DNA of 64,000 nucleotides. Source: Chthoniobacter flavus Ellin428 (GTDB lineage: Bacteria; Verrucomicrobiota; Verrucomicrobiia; Chthoniobacterales; Chthoniobacteraceae). The notes below the pieces were generated by a model. That model did not search any database. It was not told the origin of the DNA and was given only the letters and a program-made list of their open reading frames with translations. Shown here piece after piece: positions 1-9,925 of this stretch. Both the position numbers and the translations under genes were made by a program. Where the stretch lies: assembly GCF_000173075.1 (NCBI RefSeq), contig NZ_ABVL01000005.1, positions 62,001 through 126,000 on the forward strand, written 5' to 3'. The number at the start of each line of letters is the position of its first letter. Position 1 is the stretch's first letter.

Positions 1-1
1 C

Positions 2-1060
<1,059 letters not shown>

Positions 1061-1111
1061 TCACCGCCGAGTCTCCACTCCTAACACTCAAACCATCGAC
1101 TGATTTTAAGA

Positions 1112-2542
1112 ATGAGCACTACCACTCTCTCCCCGAAAAATACCGACTATAAAGTCGCCGACATCAAGCTGGCCGATTGGGGCCGCAAGGAAATCGAGAT
1201 CGCCGAGAAGGAAATGCCCGGCCTCATCTCGATCCGCGAAACGTACGCGCCGCAGAAGCCGCTGGCCGGCGTGCGCGTGACCGGTTCGTTGCACATGACC
1301 ATCCAGACGGCGGTGCTCATCGAGACCCTCGTCGCCCTCGGCGCCACGGTGCGCTGGGCGAGCTGCAATATCTTTTCCACGCAGGATCACGCCGCGGCGG
1401 CCATCGCCGAGGCTGGCGTGCCGGTCTTCGCCTGGAAGGGCGAGACGCTCGAGGAGTATTGGGACTGCACCTGGAAGGCGATCCTCAACGGCGAAGGCAA
1501 GGGCCCGCAGCTCGTCGTCGATGACGGCGGCGACGTGACGCTCTTCCTCCACAAGGGCTACGAGCTCGAAGAAGGCGACAAGTGGGTGGACAGCGAAAGT
1601 GGTTCCCACGAGGAGAAGGTCATCAAGGATCTGCTCAAGAAGATCCACGCCGAGAATCCCTACATCTTCCACGAGATCGTGAAGGACTGGCGCGGCGTCT
1701 CCGAGGAGACCACCACCGGCGTGCATCGCCTCTACAAGCTTCAGGAACTCGGCAAGCTGCTTGTCCCGGCGTTTAACGTGAACGACTCCGTCACCAAGTC
1801 GAAGTTCGACAATCTCTACGGCTGCCGCCATTCGCTCGTCGACGGCCTCAACCGCGCGCTTGACGTCATGATCTCTGGCAAGGTCGCGGTTGTGTGCGGT
1901 TACGGCGACGTGGGCAAGGGTTGCGCGCAATCGCTGCGCGGCCAGGGCGCGCGGGTTATCGTCACCGAGATCGATCCCATCAACGCGCTCCAGGCCGCGA
2001 TGGAAGGTTACGAAATCACCACCCTCGAAGACACCCTCGGCCGCGGTGATATTTACATCACCACCACCGGCAACGTGGACGTCATCACCGCCGAGCAAAT
2101 CAGCAAGATGAAGGACCAGGCGGTCGTGGCGAACATCGGCCACTTCGATAACGAGATTCAGGTCGACAAGCTCAACAACCTGCCCGGCGTGAAGAAGGTG
2201 AACATCAAGCCGCAGGTCGACAAATACGTCTTCCCGGACGGCCGGGAAGTCTTCCTCCTCGCTGAAGGCCGTCTCGTGAACCTCGGGTGCGCCACTGGCC
2301 ATCCGTCGTTCGTCATGAGCAACAGCTTTTCCAACCAGACGCTCGCCCAGCTCGACCTCTGGAAGAACAAGGACAGCTACAAGCCGGCCGTCTACGTCCT
2401 GCCGAAGAAGCTCGACGAAGAAGTCGCCCGCCTGCACCTCGCCAAGATCGGCGTGAAGCTCACCACGCTCACCGCCAAGCAGGCCGCTTACCTCGACGTC
2501 CCGGTGGAGGGCCCTTACAAGCCGAACCACTACCGCTACTAA
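1112..2542 (+). CDS. ahcY: Adenosylhomocysteinase
   Basis: Hydrolyses S-adenosylhomocysteine to adenosine and homocysteine, removing the inhibitory product of SAM-dependent methylation. The protein has 476 residues, the usual length of the long bacterial form. The NAD-binding site is seen as [20 protein letters not shown], followed by [18 protein letters not shown]; the C-terminus ends in the family-typical KPNHYRY. The ATG at 1112 has little Shine-Dalgarno sequence, as for many genes in this window. It follows metK and is closed by a strong hairpin terminator, so the methyl-cycle unit ends here. Confidence 0.98.
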   Translation: MSTTTLSPKNTDYKVADIKLADWGRKEIEIAEKEMPGLISIRETYAPQKPLAGVRVTGSLHMTIQTAVLIETLVALGATVRWASCNIFSTQDHAAAAIAEAGVPVFAWKGETLEEYWDCTWKAILNGEGKGPQLVVDDGGDVTLFLHKGYELEEGDKWVDSESGSHEEKVIKDLLKKIHAENPYIFHEIVKDWRGVSEETTTGVHRLYKLQELGKLLVPAFNVNDSVTKSKFDNLYGCRHSLVDGLNRALDVMISGKVAVVCGYGDVGKGCAQSLRGQGARVIVTEIDPINALQAAMEGYEITTLEDTLGRGDIYITTTGNVDVITAEQISKMKDQAVVANIGHFDNEIQVDKLNNLPGVKKVNIKPQVDKYVFPDGREVFLLAEGRLVNLGCATGHPSFVMSNSFSNQTLAQLDLWKNKDSYKPAVYVLPKKLDEEVARLHLAKIGVKLTTLTAKQAAYLDVPVEGPYKPNHYRY

Positions 2543-2569
2543 GCGGACGGTCCAGTAAGATCATTCGCG

Positions 2570-2603
2570 AAAGGCGCACGGGAAACCGTGCGCCTTTCTG
2601 CTC
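2570..2603 (+). terminator. Intrinsic terminator after ahcY
   Basis: Arms at 2570-2580 and 2587-2597 are perfectly complementary (AAAGGCGCACG / CGTGCGCCTTT). An extra G-C pair closes a GAAA tetraloop, and a T-rich stretch follows. It lies 28 bp past the ahcY stop. The symmetric A/T flanks mean it may also stop the convergent toxin transcript. Confidence 0.9.
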
Positions 2604-2630
2604 TTTGGGGGACCGATGGATAACGGTCCG

Positions 2631-3050
2631 TCAGGGAGTGATCACCGGAATCAACTGTCGGCCGTGACGCCGATAAACTTTGAAGCCCGAATCCAGAGTC
2701 ATTAACGGCACCCGCGGACGGAGTTCGGAAAGCCGGACGAGACAAGCGTCCGCCAATGACATCGGAATGTCATCGTAACGGTCCATCAAATGGGCAATAG
2801 CCCGGCCTTCGTCTTCGAGATGGAAAGAAAGATCGAAGGCTCCATCAGCGAGCATCGCACGCAACTGGCGGAGGTGACGCGGCAAATGCCGCAGCAGAAA
2901 CCACGCTTCGCTGATCACGGCATCGCAGGTAAAAATCGGTCCTTCGAGGCGATCAAATTGTTTGGTGGCCCAAGAGTGATACTGCTCGTCACCCGCCAGA
3001 TACGCTACTAGCGGGCCGGTATCGAGAATGACGCCGTCAGTCGCGGCCAT
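2631..3050 (-). CDS. PIN-domain (VapC-type) toxin
   Basis: Predicted Mg-dependent endoribonuclease toxin of a type II toxin-antitoxin pair, 139 residues. Four acidic PIN positions can be assigned: D10 (in VILDTGP), E48 (VISEAW), D101 (SLADACLV) and D120 (MTLDSGF). Its ATG overlaps the end of the upstream ribbon-helix-helix gene by 14 nt, the usual translational coupling of antitoxin then toxin. RNA targets of PIN toxins vary and cannot be inferred from this sequence. Confidence 0.85.
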   Translation of the reverse strand: MAATDGVILDTGPLVAYLAGDEQYHSWATKQFDRLEGPIFTCDAVISEAWFLLRHLPRHLRQLRAMLADGAFDLSFHLEDEGRAIAHLMDRYDDIPMSLADACLVRLSELRPRVPLMTLDSGFKVYRRHGRQLIPVITP

Positions 3051-3297
3051 AGCTGGCGAGATGCGCGGGGTTCGAGGCCAGGTCCTTTACTCCCGTCGGC
3101 CCAGCATCCTGGTATTTGCGCAACCGATCATGCAGGGACGGTCTCTTCTTCTTTCGACCGGATACAACCTCTTTCCCCGGCAATGCCTTCTGCAAAAGAT
3201 CACGGACGATTTCCGATTTTGTCTTCTTGCTGTTCGCCGCCACAGCATCCAGTGAGGCATTCAAAAAATCGGGGAGCTTGACCGTAATCGTCTTCAT
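3037..3297 (-). CDS. Ribbon-helix-helix antitoxin
   Basis: 86-residue DNA-binding antitoxin paired with the PIN toxin downstream. The start was placed at the ATG giving MKTITVKLPDFL, the normal beginning of an RHH fold; the frame is open 17 codons further upstream, but those residues look non-coding. The RHH is residues 1-40 (KTKSEIVRDLLQKAL is the second helix). The basic, flexible C-terminal half (GRKKKRPSLHDRLRKY) would contact the toxin. Autoregulation by the pair is expected from the family, but I could not identify an operator. Confidence 0.8.
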   Translation of the reverse strand: MKTITVKLPDFLNASLDAVAANSKKTKSEIVRDLLQKALPGKEVVSGRKKKRPSLHDRLRKYQDAGPTGVKDLASNPAHLASYGRD

Positions 3298-3344
3298 GCC
3301 GAAAGTGTAATACCGATTCGAACATAGGCAATACGGGAGCATAT

Positions 3345-4052
3345 TCACCTTGGCAACGGTTCTTGGGCAATCCTCCGGCTACGGCAAATATCCGCAATGG
3401 CCCACGGCAAATACAGCACCGCGAAAAAGACCCAGCCGGTCAGATTGATCTCCAGCACATAAAGCCAATGCGTGTTGGAAAAGAGATCGAGCATCGAGTG
3501 GGTTGGCGGTTTGTGGCTGAGAAAGCCGTAGTTCCCGCCGGTAAGGGCATTGGCGGTCAGGGCGATGATCACATAACAGCATGAGGCGATCGCCAGGCGG
3601 ATGATGGAGCGTGGCCACTCGGGACGGAAACGCGCGGTGAGCAGCAGGTGCAACACGCCGGCCACGATCCCCGCGTGAATGAAGAAAAAGATCAGGAGTC
3701 GGCCCCAGAAAAGGTCGCTCGCAATGGCCGGCGTGAAGAGCGCCTGTGCCGTGCCGGCGAGACCCCAAAAATACGCGACATCAAACCCCGGCCGCCAGCG
3801 CCACCACAGCGCAGCGCTGATCGTGAAGAGTGCCCAATCGCAGAGCTGCATGGGCAGGGCATCGGCGAAGTCGAAAGTGCCGTCGGAGATCTTCGCGCCG
3901 AGTTCACCGAGGAGCGCGAGCACGAGCAGCACCGCCAGCGTGCGCTCGCAGATGCGCGTCAGATGTGCCGTGTGCGGCTTGCGGTCGAACATCCAGACCA
4001 GCAATGGCCCGACGGCGATGAAGATGAACGAAGCAATCTGGAAGGGAGACAT
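3345..4052 (-). CDS. YwaF/TIGR02206-like integral membrane protein
   Basis: 235 residues with about seven hydrophobic segments, resembling the uncharacterised TIGR02206 (YwaF) family. Recognisable features are PMQLCDWALF after a conserved acidic stretch, FFIHAGIVAGVLHLL, and GGNYGFLSHKPPT. The start was set at MSPFQIASFIFIAVGP because the longer open frame upstream runs through the repeat-bearing intergenic region and encodes no plausible protein. Function is unknown. It ends 47 bp from the antitoxin start, on the same strand. Confidence 0.75.
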   Translation of the reverse strand: MSPFQIASFIFIAVGPLLVWMFDRKPHTAHLTRICERTLAVLLVLALLGELGAKISDGTFDFADALPMQLCDWALFTISAALWWRWRPGFDVAYFWGLAGTAQALFTPAIASDLFWGRLLIFFFIHAGIVAGVLHLLLTARFRPEWPRSIIRLAIASCCYVIIALTANALTGGNYGFLSHKPPTHSMLDLFSNTHWLYVLEINLTGWVFFAVLYLPWAIADICRSRRIAQEPLPR

Positions 4053-4122
4053 CGTGGAGGTGAACGAGGGTTCTCTGACCGGTTGCGTCGAGCCTGACAA
4101 GCCACTTCTGGCGGGGGAGAAG

Positions 4123-4267
4123 AGTGGATAGTTGAGAGTTGATAGTTGAAAGCTGCGGTTGGTTTGCCGTGTCTCGGACCGGGTTGGAGATCTATTAAGC
4201 TTTGTTTCGCTGAAAATCTCCGCAGGTGGCAGAGCGGCTATCAACTATCAACCATCAACCATCCACT
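4123..4267. repeat. Heptamer-armed palindrome, copy B1
   Basis: Left arm 4123-4155 is built of 7-nt units (GATAGTT, GAGAGTT, GATAGTT, GAAAGCT). The right arm 4233-4267 carries the inverted counterparts (CTATCAA, CTATCAA, CCATCAA, CCATCCA). The arms can pair over about 30 nt. The 77-nt loop holds a smaller GGAGAT/ATCTCC stem. The element starts 5 bp after the stop of the vWA gene (minus strand). Confidence 0.8.
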
Positions 4268-4272
4268 TTCCC

Positions 4273-6480
4273 CTACGCCAGGCCCCAGCGCCGGCGCAGA
4301 TACCAGTCGACCCCGAAGAGCAGACCGATGACCCAAAACACCCACACGCGATCCCAGATGCTGGTTAACTTTCGAATCGGGGCGCTCTCTACTTTGTCGT
4401 TTCGCAGCTCCTCGAGGAGTTTGCTGAGTTCGCTGGGGAGGAGCAGGCGGCCGCCGCTGCTTTCACAAAGTTTGCGGAGATAGCCGGTGTCGGTGGCGAC
4501 TTCGGTTTGCTCGAGGTTTTCGTCGAAGACGACGAAGCGCACGGTCTGTGATGTCCCATCGGGGAATTTCGCCGTCGCCGTATATTTGCCGGTTTTTGGC
4601 GCGAGAAATTCCGCGGTGAGTTTGTCGATGGCATTCGCTTCGGCGTGCAGGGCGGTGCGGCCTTCCTCCGCATTCTCGCGCGAGATGGTGAGTGGGATGT
4701 CGCCGGCACCGCTCTTCGACGCCCCATCGCGGACGACGGCGCGGAAATAGATCTTCTCGCCCAGTGGGATGTTCGCGGAATTCGCCCGCAACGCAAACTG
4801 CTGGGTGGGCAGGAAATCGCGCCCGGCCATGAGCCAGAGGATCATCTGATCCCAGAACCGATCAAATAGCGTATTGACGCCATCGATCTTCGCGTTGAAC
4901 GCCCAGCGCCAAAGCCCATCCACACCGACGCTCAAAACCTGGCCTTCACCAAAGCGGCGATGCACCATGCCGGGCATGGCCTCACCGCCATCGGTGGCTT
5001 GTGCCGTCGCCAGGGTGGCGACGAGAGGCTTCTTGTCCGTCGCGCCATAGCTGGCGATGAGGTCCGGCACATTGTCCGAATTCCCGGGACCGGTGATGGT
5101 GCGAAATGGGGCCAGCGCCTGCCCTTCGTGCGCCACTTGCAGCCGCACATGCTCAGTCGGTTGTGTCGACCAAATGACTGGCTCGAGTTCATTCGGCGTG
5201 TCACTGCCGAAAGCGCGTCCGCGGCTGAAAATGACCGTGCCGCCGTGGTTCTTCACGTAATCCTCGAGTTGCCGAAGCGCCTCGACATCGAGCAGCTTTT
5301 CCACGGAACGCCCGAGCACCACTACGTCGTAGTGCCGCCAGGCATCGGCGGTAGTGGGGATTTTCAATTCGGTGTCGGCCGGTTTCTTGCGCACCACGCG
5401 CGCCTTCCCGTCGGCATATTGGACGATGCTATCCACATTCATCTTGTCGTTCCGCATGAGCGAACGCTGGAGGAACGTCGTGTCCCAGTAAGGCGAACCT
5501 TCGAGAAAGAGCACCTGGATTTGCTGGTCGATGACATTGAGATAAGTCAGCGCGCGATTGTTCTCCGTCTCGGTTTCTCCCGGCAGCGGCGTCACGCGGA
5601 TCTCGTATTCGTATTGTCCCACCGCCGGTTCCGTGACGTCGAAGTTCACCGGGATTTCCGACTCATCGCCCGTATGGATGTGCTGAGTCTGCACCATCTG
5701 GTCGCCGCGCGCCAATTCCACTTCCAGCGTTTCCAGTTCGCAACCGATGAGTCGCAGCGCGCCACTGATGCGCGCCTTCTGCTTCACGTAACAATACGGC
5801 TGGTAGCTCGTAATGCGCACGCTCGCATCGCGCACCTTGCCCTGCTGACCAATCGGCACCGCGTAAATCGGGACGCCGCGTTGTCGCGCAAGGAAGCCGG
5901 TCTTCGCTGGATTCGTGAGCTCGAAATCGTGGCCGTCGCTGAAGATGAGCAGCGCGCGAGCGGTGTCGTTGTTCTCCAGCGACGAAAGGATCGTCGAAAT
6001 GGAGTGATGCATGCGAGTGGTCACGCCGGCCGTCTTGAGCTCTTTCGTGCTCTTGATCGGCGTGGCATCTTCGCCGAACTGAAATAGCCGCGTCTCGCGA
6101 TCGGCCGGTGTGCCATCGGCTTTGACGAGATTCGCATCGGCCAGCATGGCTTGGGCGGCTTCCGCGCGGGTGCCTTGCTCGACATCCTTCTGCGCCATGC
6201 TGCGCGAATCGTCCACGGCGACCAGGGTCACGCGATTCGTCACCGGCGGCGGAATCTCCTCCATGTGAGAAGGCTGCAGCAACAGCCCCAGGACCAGCGC
6301 CACACCGAGCAGCCGGAACAACAGCAGGTGCGCATTTTGCCCGGCCGAAAGCCGCGAACCCACGCGGAGATAGATGGCGATGGTAAGAATCGCCACGGTC
6401 GCCCCCAGAAGAATGACCGCGCCGATGGGCAGAATCGGGTCGAGAACGATGCTCGGTTGGGCCGCGAGGGAAGAGGTCAT
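4273..6480 (-). CDS. Membrane-anchored vWA / glutamine-amidotransferase-like protein
   Basis: 735 residues. Two transmembrane helices at about 15-37 and 50-68 are followed by a von Willebrand A domain with a MIDAS-type DxSxS sequence (VAVDDSRSMAQKD). A class-I glutamine-amidotransferase-like alpha/beta domain without an obvious catalytic Cys covers about 335-430 (LFLEGSPYWDTTFLQRS). A beta-rich region follows, and a C-terminal helix (WVFWVIGLLFGVDWYLRRR) ends the protein. This layout is common in PVC genomes beside MoxR/BatA-type genes, but no such partners are present here. It is probably an envelope metal-dependent binding scaffold; the exact role is unknown. Confidence 0.8.
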   Translation of the reverse strand: MTSSLAAQPSIVLDPILPIGAVILLGATVAILTIAIYLRVGSRLSAGQNAHLLLFRLLGVALVLGLLLQPSHMEEIPPPVTNRVTLVAVDDSRSMAQKDVEQGTRAEAAQAMLADANLVKADGTPADRETRLFQFGEDATPIKSTKELKTAGVTTRMHHSISTILSSLENNDTARALLIFSDGHDFELTNPAKTGFLARQRGVPIYAVPIGQQGKVRDASVRITSYQPYCYVKQKARISGALRLIGCELETLEVELARGDQMVQTQHIHTGDESEIPVNFDVTEPAVGQYEYEIRVTPLPGETETENNRALTYLNVIDQQIQVLFLEGSPYWDTTFLQRSLMRNDKMNVDSIVQYADGKARVVRKKPADTELKIPTTADAWRHYDVVVLGRSVEKLLDVEALRQLEDYVKNHGGTVIFSRGRAFGSDTPNELEPVIWSTQPTEHVRLQVAHEGQALAPFRTITGPGNSDNVPDLIASYGATDKKPLVATLATAQATDGGEAMPGMVHRRFGEGQVLSVGVDGLWRWAFNAKIDGVNTLFDRFWDQMILWLMAGRDFLPTQQFALRANSANIPLGEKIYFRAVVRDGASKSGAGDIPLTISRENAEEGRTALHAEANAIDKLTAEFLAPKTGKYTATAKFPDGTSQTVRFVVFDENLEQTEVATDTGYLRKLCESSGGRLLLPSELSKLLEELRNDKVESAPIRKLTSIWDRVWVFWVIGLLFGVDWYLRRRWGLA

Positions 6481-6816
6481 GCCGGTGTGCTCCCGGGAAA
6501 GGTGCGCCGCCCCGCGCCATTTCCCAGCAGAAAATCACCAAAGCCCCCTTCTGGAAGAGATTTGTGAAAAATAGTCGAAAATCATGTCCAGAATGGCGTC
6601 GGCCGCTCGTCGTAGGTATGAAATGAGCACCCTGCCTCTACCCCGACGACGTTTTCCCGAGCGTTCAGCAAGGCGCGCCCGGTAAAGGTCTTCCGCTCCG
6701 CCACCCCTTTTTTCCAGCCCGCCAGGGAGAACCCACCGTGACCACTACTCGACTCGACGTCTATCTCGCCGGCCTCGCAAAGAAATAAATTTGAAAATGT
6801 CCGCCACCTCCCAACT
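6481..6816. other. Intergenic region before the ECF operon
   Basis: 336 bp between divergent genes with no convincing gene. An imperfect hairpin (6608-6618 with 6639-6648, GTCGTAGGTA/TACCCCGACG) is followed by GTTTTCCC. A 16-codon GTG frame at 6738-6788 ends 28 bp before the next gene and has no known homologue. It must hold the promoters for the vWA gene and the sigma-factor operon, but no clear -35/-10 pair could be assigned. Confidence 0.5.
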
Positions 6817-7194
6817 ATGAAATACATCCCCATCATCGCCGGAGTCCTTCTCGGTCTCCTCTTCATCATGGCCAGCGTCGTGGTCCTGTTTCACCTCGCG
6901 CCCATGCCGAAGCTTCCCGAAGGTTCGCCGGTCGCTCTGTTCAACCAGGTCTTCTTTGACACGGGGTACATGACCTTTGTGAAAATTTTCGAGCTCATCG
7001 GCGGCATTCTCGTCGCGATCCCGCGGACGCGGAATTACGGCATGCTCGTGCTCGGCCCGATTATTCTGAACATCCTGGCATTCCAAATCCTAGTCGCCAA
7101 GACCGTCCCCGACCCGATGACCATCGTCATCGTCCTTCTCGCCCTCTACCTGCTCTGGTGTGGCCGCAAAGCTTTCGCCGGCTTGCTAAACTGA
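6817..7194 (+). CDS. DoxX-like small membrane protein
   Basis: 125 residues with four hydrophobic helices, resembling the DoxX/DoxD superfamily of small membrane proteins. An N-terminal helix (MKYIPIIAGVLLGLLFIMAS) precedes the FDTGYMTFVKIFELIGGIL segment typical of the family. It is the first gene of a tightly spaced plus-strand group containing SRPBCC, YCII and ECF sigma genes. DoxX-like proteins are frequent neighbours of ECF41/42 sigma factors. No enzymatic residues can be assigned. Confidence 0.75.
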   Translation: MKYIPIIAGVLLGLLFIMASVVVLFHLAPMPKLPEGSPVALFNQVFFDTGYMTFVKIFELIGGILVAIPRTRNYGMLVLGPIILNILAFQILVAKTVPDPMTIVIVLLALYLLWCGRKAFAGLLN

Positions 7195-7227
7195 ACTCCC
7201 CATCCTCACGCAACCCCTTCGCATCCC

Positions 7228-7767
7228 ATGTTGAAATTCATCCTCCTCGGTCTCCTCGTCATTGTCGTCGTCTTCGTCATCGTGGTGGCCACGCGTCCCG
7301 ATCATTTTCGCGTCTCCCGGAGCGCGACCATCACTGCGCCGCCTGCGGTCATCTTCGGCAAGGTGAGCGACCTGCACAAAATGCAGGAGTGGTCGCCCTT
7401 TGCGAAAATCGATCCGGCGGCGAAGATGACCTACACCGGCCCGGATTCGGGCAAGGACGCCAGCTTCTCCTGGGTCGGAAACTCCCAGGCCGGCGAGGGT
7501 TCCATGACCTGCACCGAGTGCCAGCCGAACGAATTGCTCGGCTACCGGCTCGATTTCCTCAAGCCGTTCAAGGGTACGAACCAAGTGGAATTCATCTTCA
7601 AGCCGAATGGCGATCAAACCGTCGTCAGTTGGACCATGACGGGCACTTACAATTTCGTCACCAAGGCCGTGAGCCTCTTCATGGACTGCGAAAAAATGTG
7701 CGGGCCGATGTTTGAAAAAGGCCTCGCCGACTTGAAGAGTCAGTCTGAATCCGAAGCGCACAAATAG
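7228..7767 (+). CDS. Membrane-anchored SRPBCC (polyketide cyclase-like) protein
   Basis: 179 residues. Residues 2-22 are a very hydrophobic N-terminal anchor (ILLGLLVIVVVFVIVV). The rest is an SRPBCC/START-like lipid-binding fold: FRVSRSATITAPPAVIFGKV, then a W-rich strand (MQEWSPFAKIDPAAKMTY) and the long C-terminal helix. Such proteins are recurrent partners of ECF42-type sigma factors. It starts 33 bp after the DoxX-like gene and ends 6 bp before the YCII gene, so co-transcription is likely. The ligand is unknown. Confidence 0.8.
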   Translation: MLKFILLGLLVIVVVFVIVVATRPDHFRVSRSATITAPPAVIFGKVSDLHKMQEWSPFAKIDPAAKMTYTGPDSGKDASFSWVGNSQAGEGSMTCTECQPNELLGYRLDFLKPFKGTNQVEFIFKPNGDQTVVSWTMTGTYNFVTKAVSLFMDCEKMCGPMFEKGLADLKSQSESEAHK

Positions 7768-7773
7768 TCCCTT

Positions 7774-8178
7774 ATGAACAACACATCCGCAAAATCCGAC
7801 TATCTCCTTCTCTTCCGCGGCGCCGACTGGCATCGCGGTCTCTCCCCGGACGAAATTCAAAAGACCATGACCGTGTGGATGGCCTGGTTTAACCGCCTCG
7901 TCGAAGAAGGTCGTTGCAAGGGCGGGCAGTCGCTCGGCCCCGACTCGAAAATTGTCTCCGGCAAAATGAAAAACGTCGTCGATGGCCCTTACGCCGAGGC
8001 CAAGGAGTCCGTCGCCGGCTACTTTCTGCTCACCGTTGGCAGTCTCGAGGAAGCCGCGGAGATCGCGAAGGAATGCCCGACACTCGGTTACGGGACGACG
8101 GTCGAAGTGCGCCCGCTGCTCGCCCGTTGCGCGGCCAGCGAAATGGCCGTAGCCAAGCCAGCCACCGTTCACGCCTGA
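7774..8178 (+). CDS. YCII/DGPF-domain protein
   Basis: 134-residue protein of the YCII-related (DGPF) superfamily. The signature is present as VDGPYAEAKESVAGYFL, after a core with YLLLFRGADWHRGLSPDE. DGPF proteins are the defining genomic partners of ECF42 sigma factors, and one is encoded 7 bp downstream here. Biochemical function is poorly understood; a signalling or antisigma-like role is inferred only from neighbourhood. Confidence 0.85.
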   Translation: MNNTSAKSDYLLLFRGADWHRGLSPDEIQKTMTVWMAWFNRLVEEGRCKGGQSLGPDSKIVSGKMKNVVDGPYAEAKESVAGYFLLTVGSLEEAAEIAKECPTLGYGTTVEVRPLLARCAASEMAVAKPATVHA

Positions 8179-8185
8179 TTCCTCC

Positions 8186-9520
8186 GTGGAAGCGGCCAGG
8201 TCAGCATCACCGCCCATCCCCTCAACGTCGGATGTTCCGCAGTTGACGGAGCATCTCTTCCGGCACGAGGCGGGTAAATTGGTGTCGGTTCTCACCGGTA
8301 TCTTCGGTGCCGACCGCCTGCAAATGGCGGAAGACGTGGTGCAGGAGGCGCTCATCCGCGCGATGCAGACCTGGCCGTATCAAGGGATCCCGAAGAACCC
8401 GGCGGCGTGGCTCATGCAAACGGCGAAGAACATGGCGCTGGATATCGTGCGGCGTGAAAAGCGCTTTCATGAGAAGCAGCCTGAGATCATCGCTGAGGTC
8501 GAAGAAGGCGTCGGTGAGGGCGGCAATTCGCCGATGCTGGAAGGTGAGATCAAGGACGACCGGTTGCGGCTCATGTTCACCTGCTGCCATCCGCTGATTC
8601 CACCGGACTCGCAGGCGGCGCTCGCGCTGAAGACTCTTTGCGGTCTGGGTACCGTGGAGATCGCCACCGCTTTCCTGACCACCGAGGCGGCGATCGCCAA
8701 GCGTCTCACCCGCGCCCGCCAGCGCATTCAGGAGCAGAAGATTCCCTTCGAGATTCCATCGGGCCCGGAATTGGCGAGCCGCCTCGATGGGGTGCGGCAG
8801 ACGCTGCTGCTGCTTTTCAACGAGGGTTACAAGGCCTCCAGCGGCGAATCCCTGGTGCGGGAGGACATTTGCGCGGAGGCGATTCGTCTCACGGCATTGC
8901 TCGCCGAGCATCCAGCGGGAAATCAACCGCGCACGCACGCGTTGCTCGCGCTCATGCTGTTGAATGGCGCGCGCCTGCCCGCGCGGGTGGATAGCGACGG
9001 AAATATTTTGCGGCTCAAGGAGCAGAACCGTTCGCTGTGGAATGGCGAGATGATCGCACGGGGAATCATGCATCTCGGGCGCTCGGCGTACGGGAATGAG
9101 ATCAGCGAGTATCATCTGCACGCGGGCATCGCGGCGTGTCACGACACGGCGCTGGATGACGCGTCGACCGATTGGCGGCAGATCCTTTCGCTCTACGACC
9201 GTTTGGTGGAAATGGATGACTCGCCGGTTGTCGCTCTCAATCGCGCGGTTGCGGTGGCCAACGTGCACGGCCCAGCGAAAGGACTGGAAGCGATCCGGGC
9301 GATTTCCGGGCGCAGCGAGCTCTCTTCCTATTATCTGCTCTACGCCGTGCTGGGAGAATTCGAGACGCAGGTCGGAAACGACCTCGTGGCGGCGAGCCAT
9401 TTTCATCGTGCGCTCCAACTCGCGGAGCTGAAATCCGAGCAGGCGTTTCTGGCGCGCCGATTGAAAGAAGCGGAGGAACGTCTTAAGAGTCAGCCCAAAC
9501 CCAGTCGTAATTATCTATGA
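8186..9520 (+). CDS. ECF42-type RNA polymerase sigma factor with C-terminal TPR-like extension
   Basis: 444 residues, far longer than classical ECF sigma factors. The sigma-2 region (about 20-95) has DRLQMAEDVVQEALIRAM and PAAWLMQTAKNMALDIVRR. Sigma-4 (about 130-185) includes LCGLGTVEIATAFLTTEAAI. Then comes the DUF6596/TPR-like extension of about 250 residues, with DRLVEMDDSPVVALNRAVAV and a final helix pair. This design and the adjacent YCII gene fit group ECF42, where the extension replaces a conventional antisigma factor. The start is GTG at 8186; no in-frame ATG gives an intact sigma-2. It overlaps the GFA gene by ATGA. Confidence 0.88.
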   Translation: MEAARSASPPIPSTSDVPQLTEHLFRHEAGKLVSVLTGIFGADRLQMAEDVVQEALIRAMQTWPYQGIPKNPAAWLMQTAKNMALDIVRREKRFHEKQPEIIAEVEEGVGEGGNSPMLEGEIKDDRLRLMFTCCHPLIPPDSQAALALKTLCGLGTVEIATAFLTTEAAIAKRLTRARQRIQEQKIPFEIPSGPELASRLDGVRQTLLLLFNEGYKASSGESLVREDICAEAIRLTALLAEHPAGNQPRTHALLALMLLNGARLPARVDSDGNILRLKEQNRSLWNGEMIARGIMHLGRSAYGNEISEYHLHAGIAACHDTALDDASTDWRQILSLYDRLVEMDDSPVVALNRAVAVANVHGPAKGLEAIRAISGRSELSSYYLLYAVLGEFETQVGNDLVAASHFHRALQLAELKSEQAFLARRLKEAEERLKSQPKPSRNYL

Positions 9521-9921
9521 ACCTTCCACTCACCGGCGGGTGTGCCTGCGGGGCGATCCGCTACGAAATCACCGTCGAACCGGCGTTCATGTTCAAGTGT
9601 CACTGCCGCGATTGTCAGCGGCTCTCCGGCGGGCCGTATGTGGCCGCGATCTATGTGCCGAAGACGGGGTTTAGTTGGACGCAAGGGACGATCCGGCATC
9701 ATTTCACGCCGAGCGTGAAAGGCGGACAGCACAAGCGGGGATTTTGTGCGGATTGCGGCTCGCGGGTTTCCGGCGGGGAGAGCGACGAGGGGATCGGGAT
9801 TACCGTCGGCACGCTGGATGACTCGAGCTTCTTTCGCCCGCAGATGAATTTCTGGGTGGCGGATGCGTGTCCGTGGGATCCGATTGAAAAGGATGTGCCG
9901 GCTTACGAGCAACTGCCGTAG
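9517..9921 (+). CDS. GFA-family zinc protein (glutathione-dependent formaldehyde-activating-like)
   Basis: 134 residues of the GFA/CENP-V fold. Zinc-binding cysteines are visible in GGCACGAIRYE, FKCHCRDCQRLSGGP and FCADCGSRV. Family members bind zinc and some act on S-hydroxymethylglutathione adducts, but most bacterial paralogues are uncharacterised. Its ATG overlaps the sigma-factor stop (ATGA), so it is translationally coupled and part of the ECF42 operon. It ends 4 bp from the end of the convergent ABC-F gene. Confidence 0.85.
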   Translation: MNLPLTGGCACGAIRYEITVEPAFMFKCHCRDCQRLSGGPYVAAIYVPKTGFSWTQGTIRHHFTPSVKGGQHKRGFCADCGSRVSGGESDEGIGITVGTLDDSSFFRPQMNFWVADACPWDPIEKDVPAYEQLP

Positions 9922-9925
9922 GTAG

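Noticed and set aside
1061..1111. A SAM or SAH riboswitch between metK and ahcY
   Set aside because: The 51-bp gap is too short and has no paired structure. Any such element would lie upstream of metK, outside the window.
6738..6788. A 16-codon GTG frame before the DoxX-like gene as a leader peptide
   Set aside because: No regulatory codon run, attenuator hairpin or Shine-Dalgarno sequence supports translation. It is mentioned only as part of the intergenic region.
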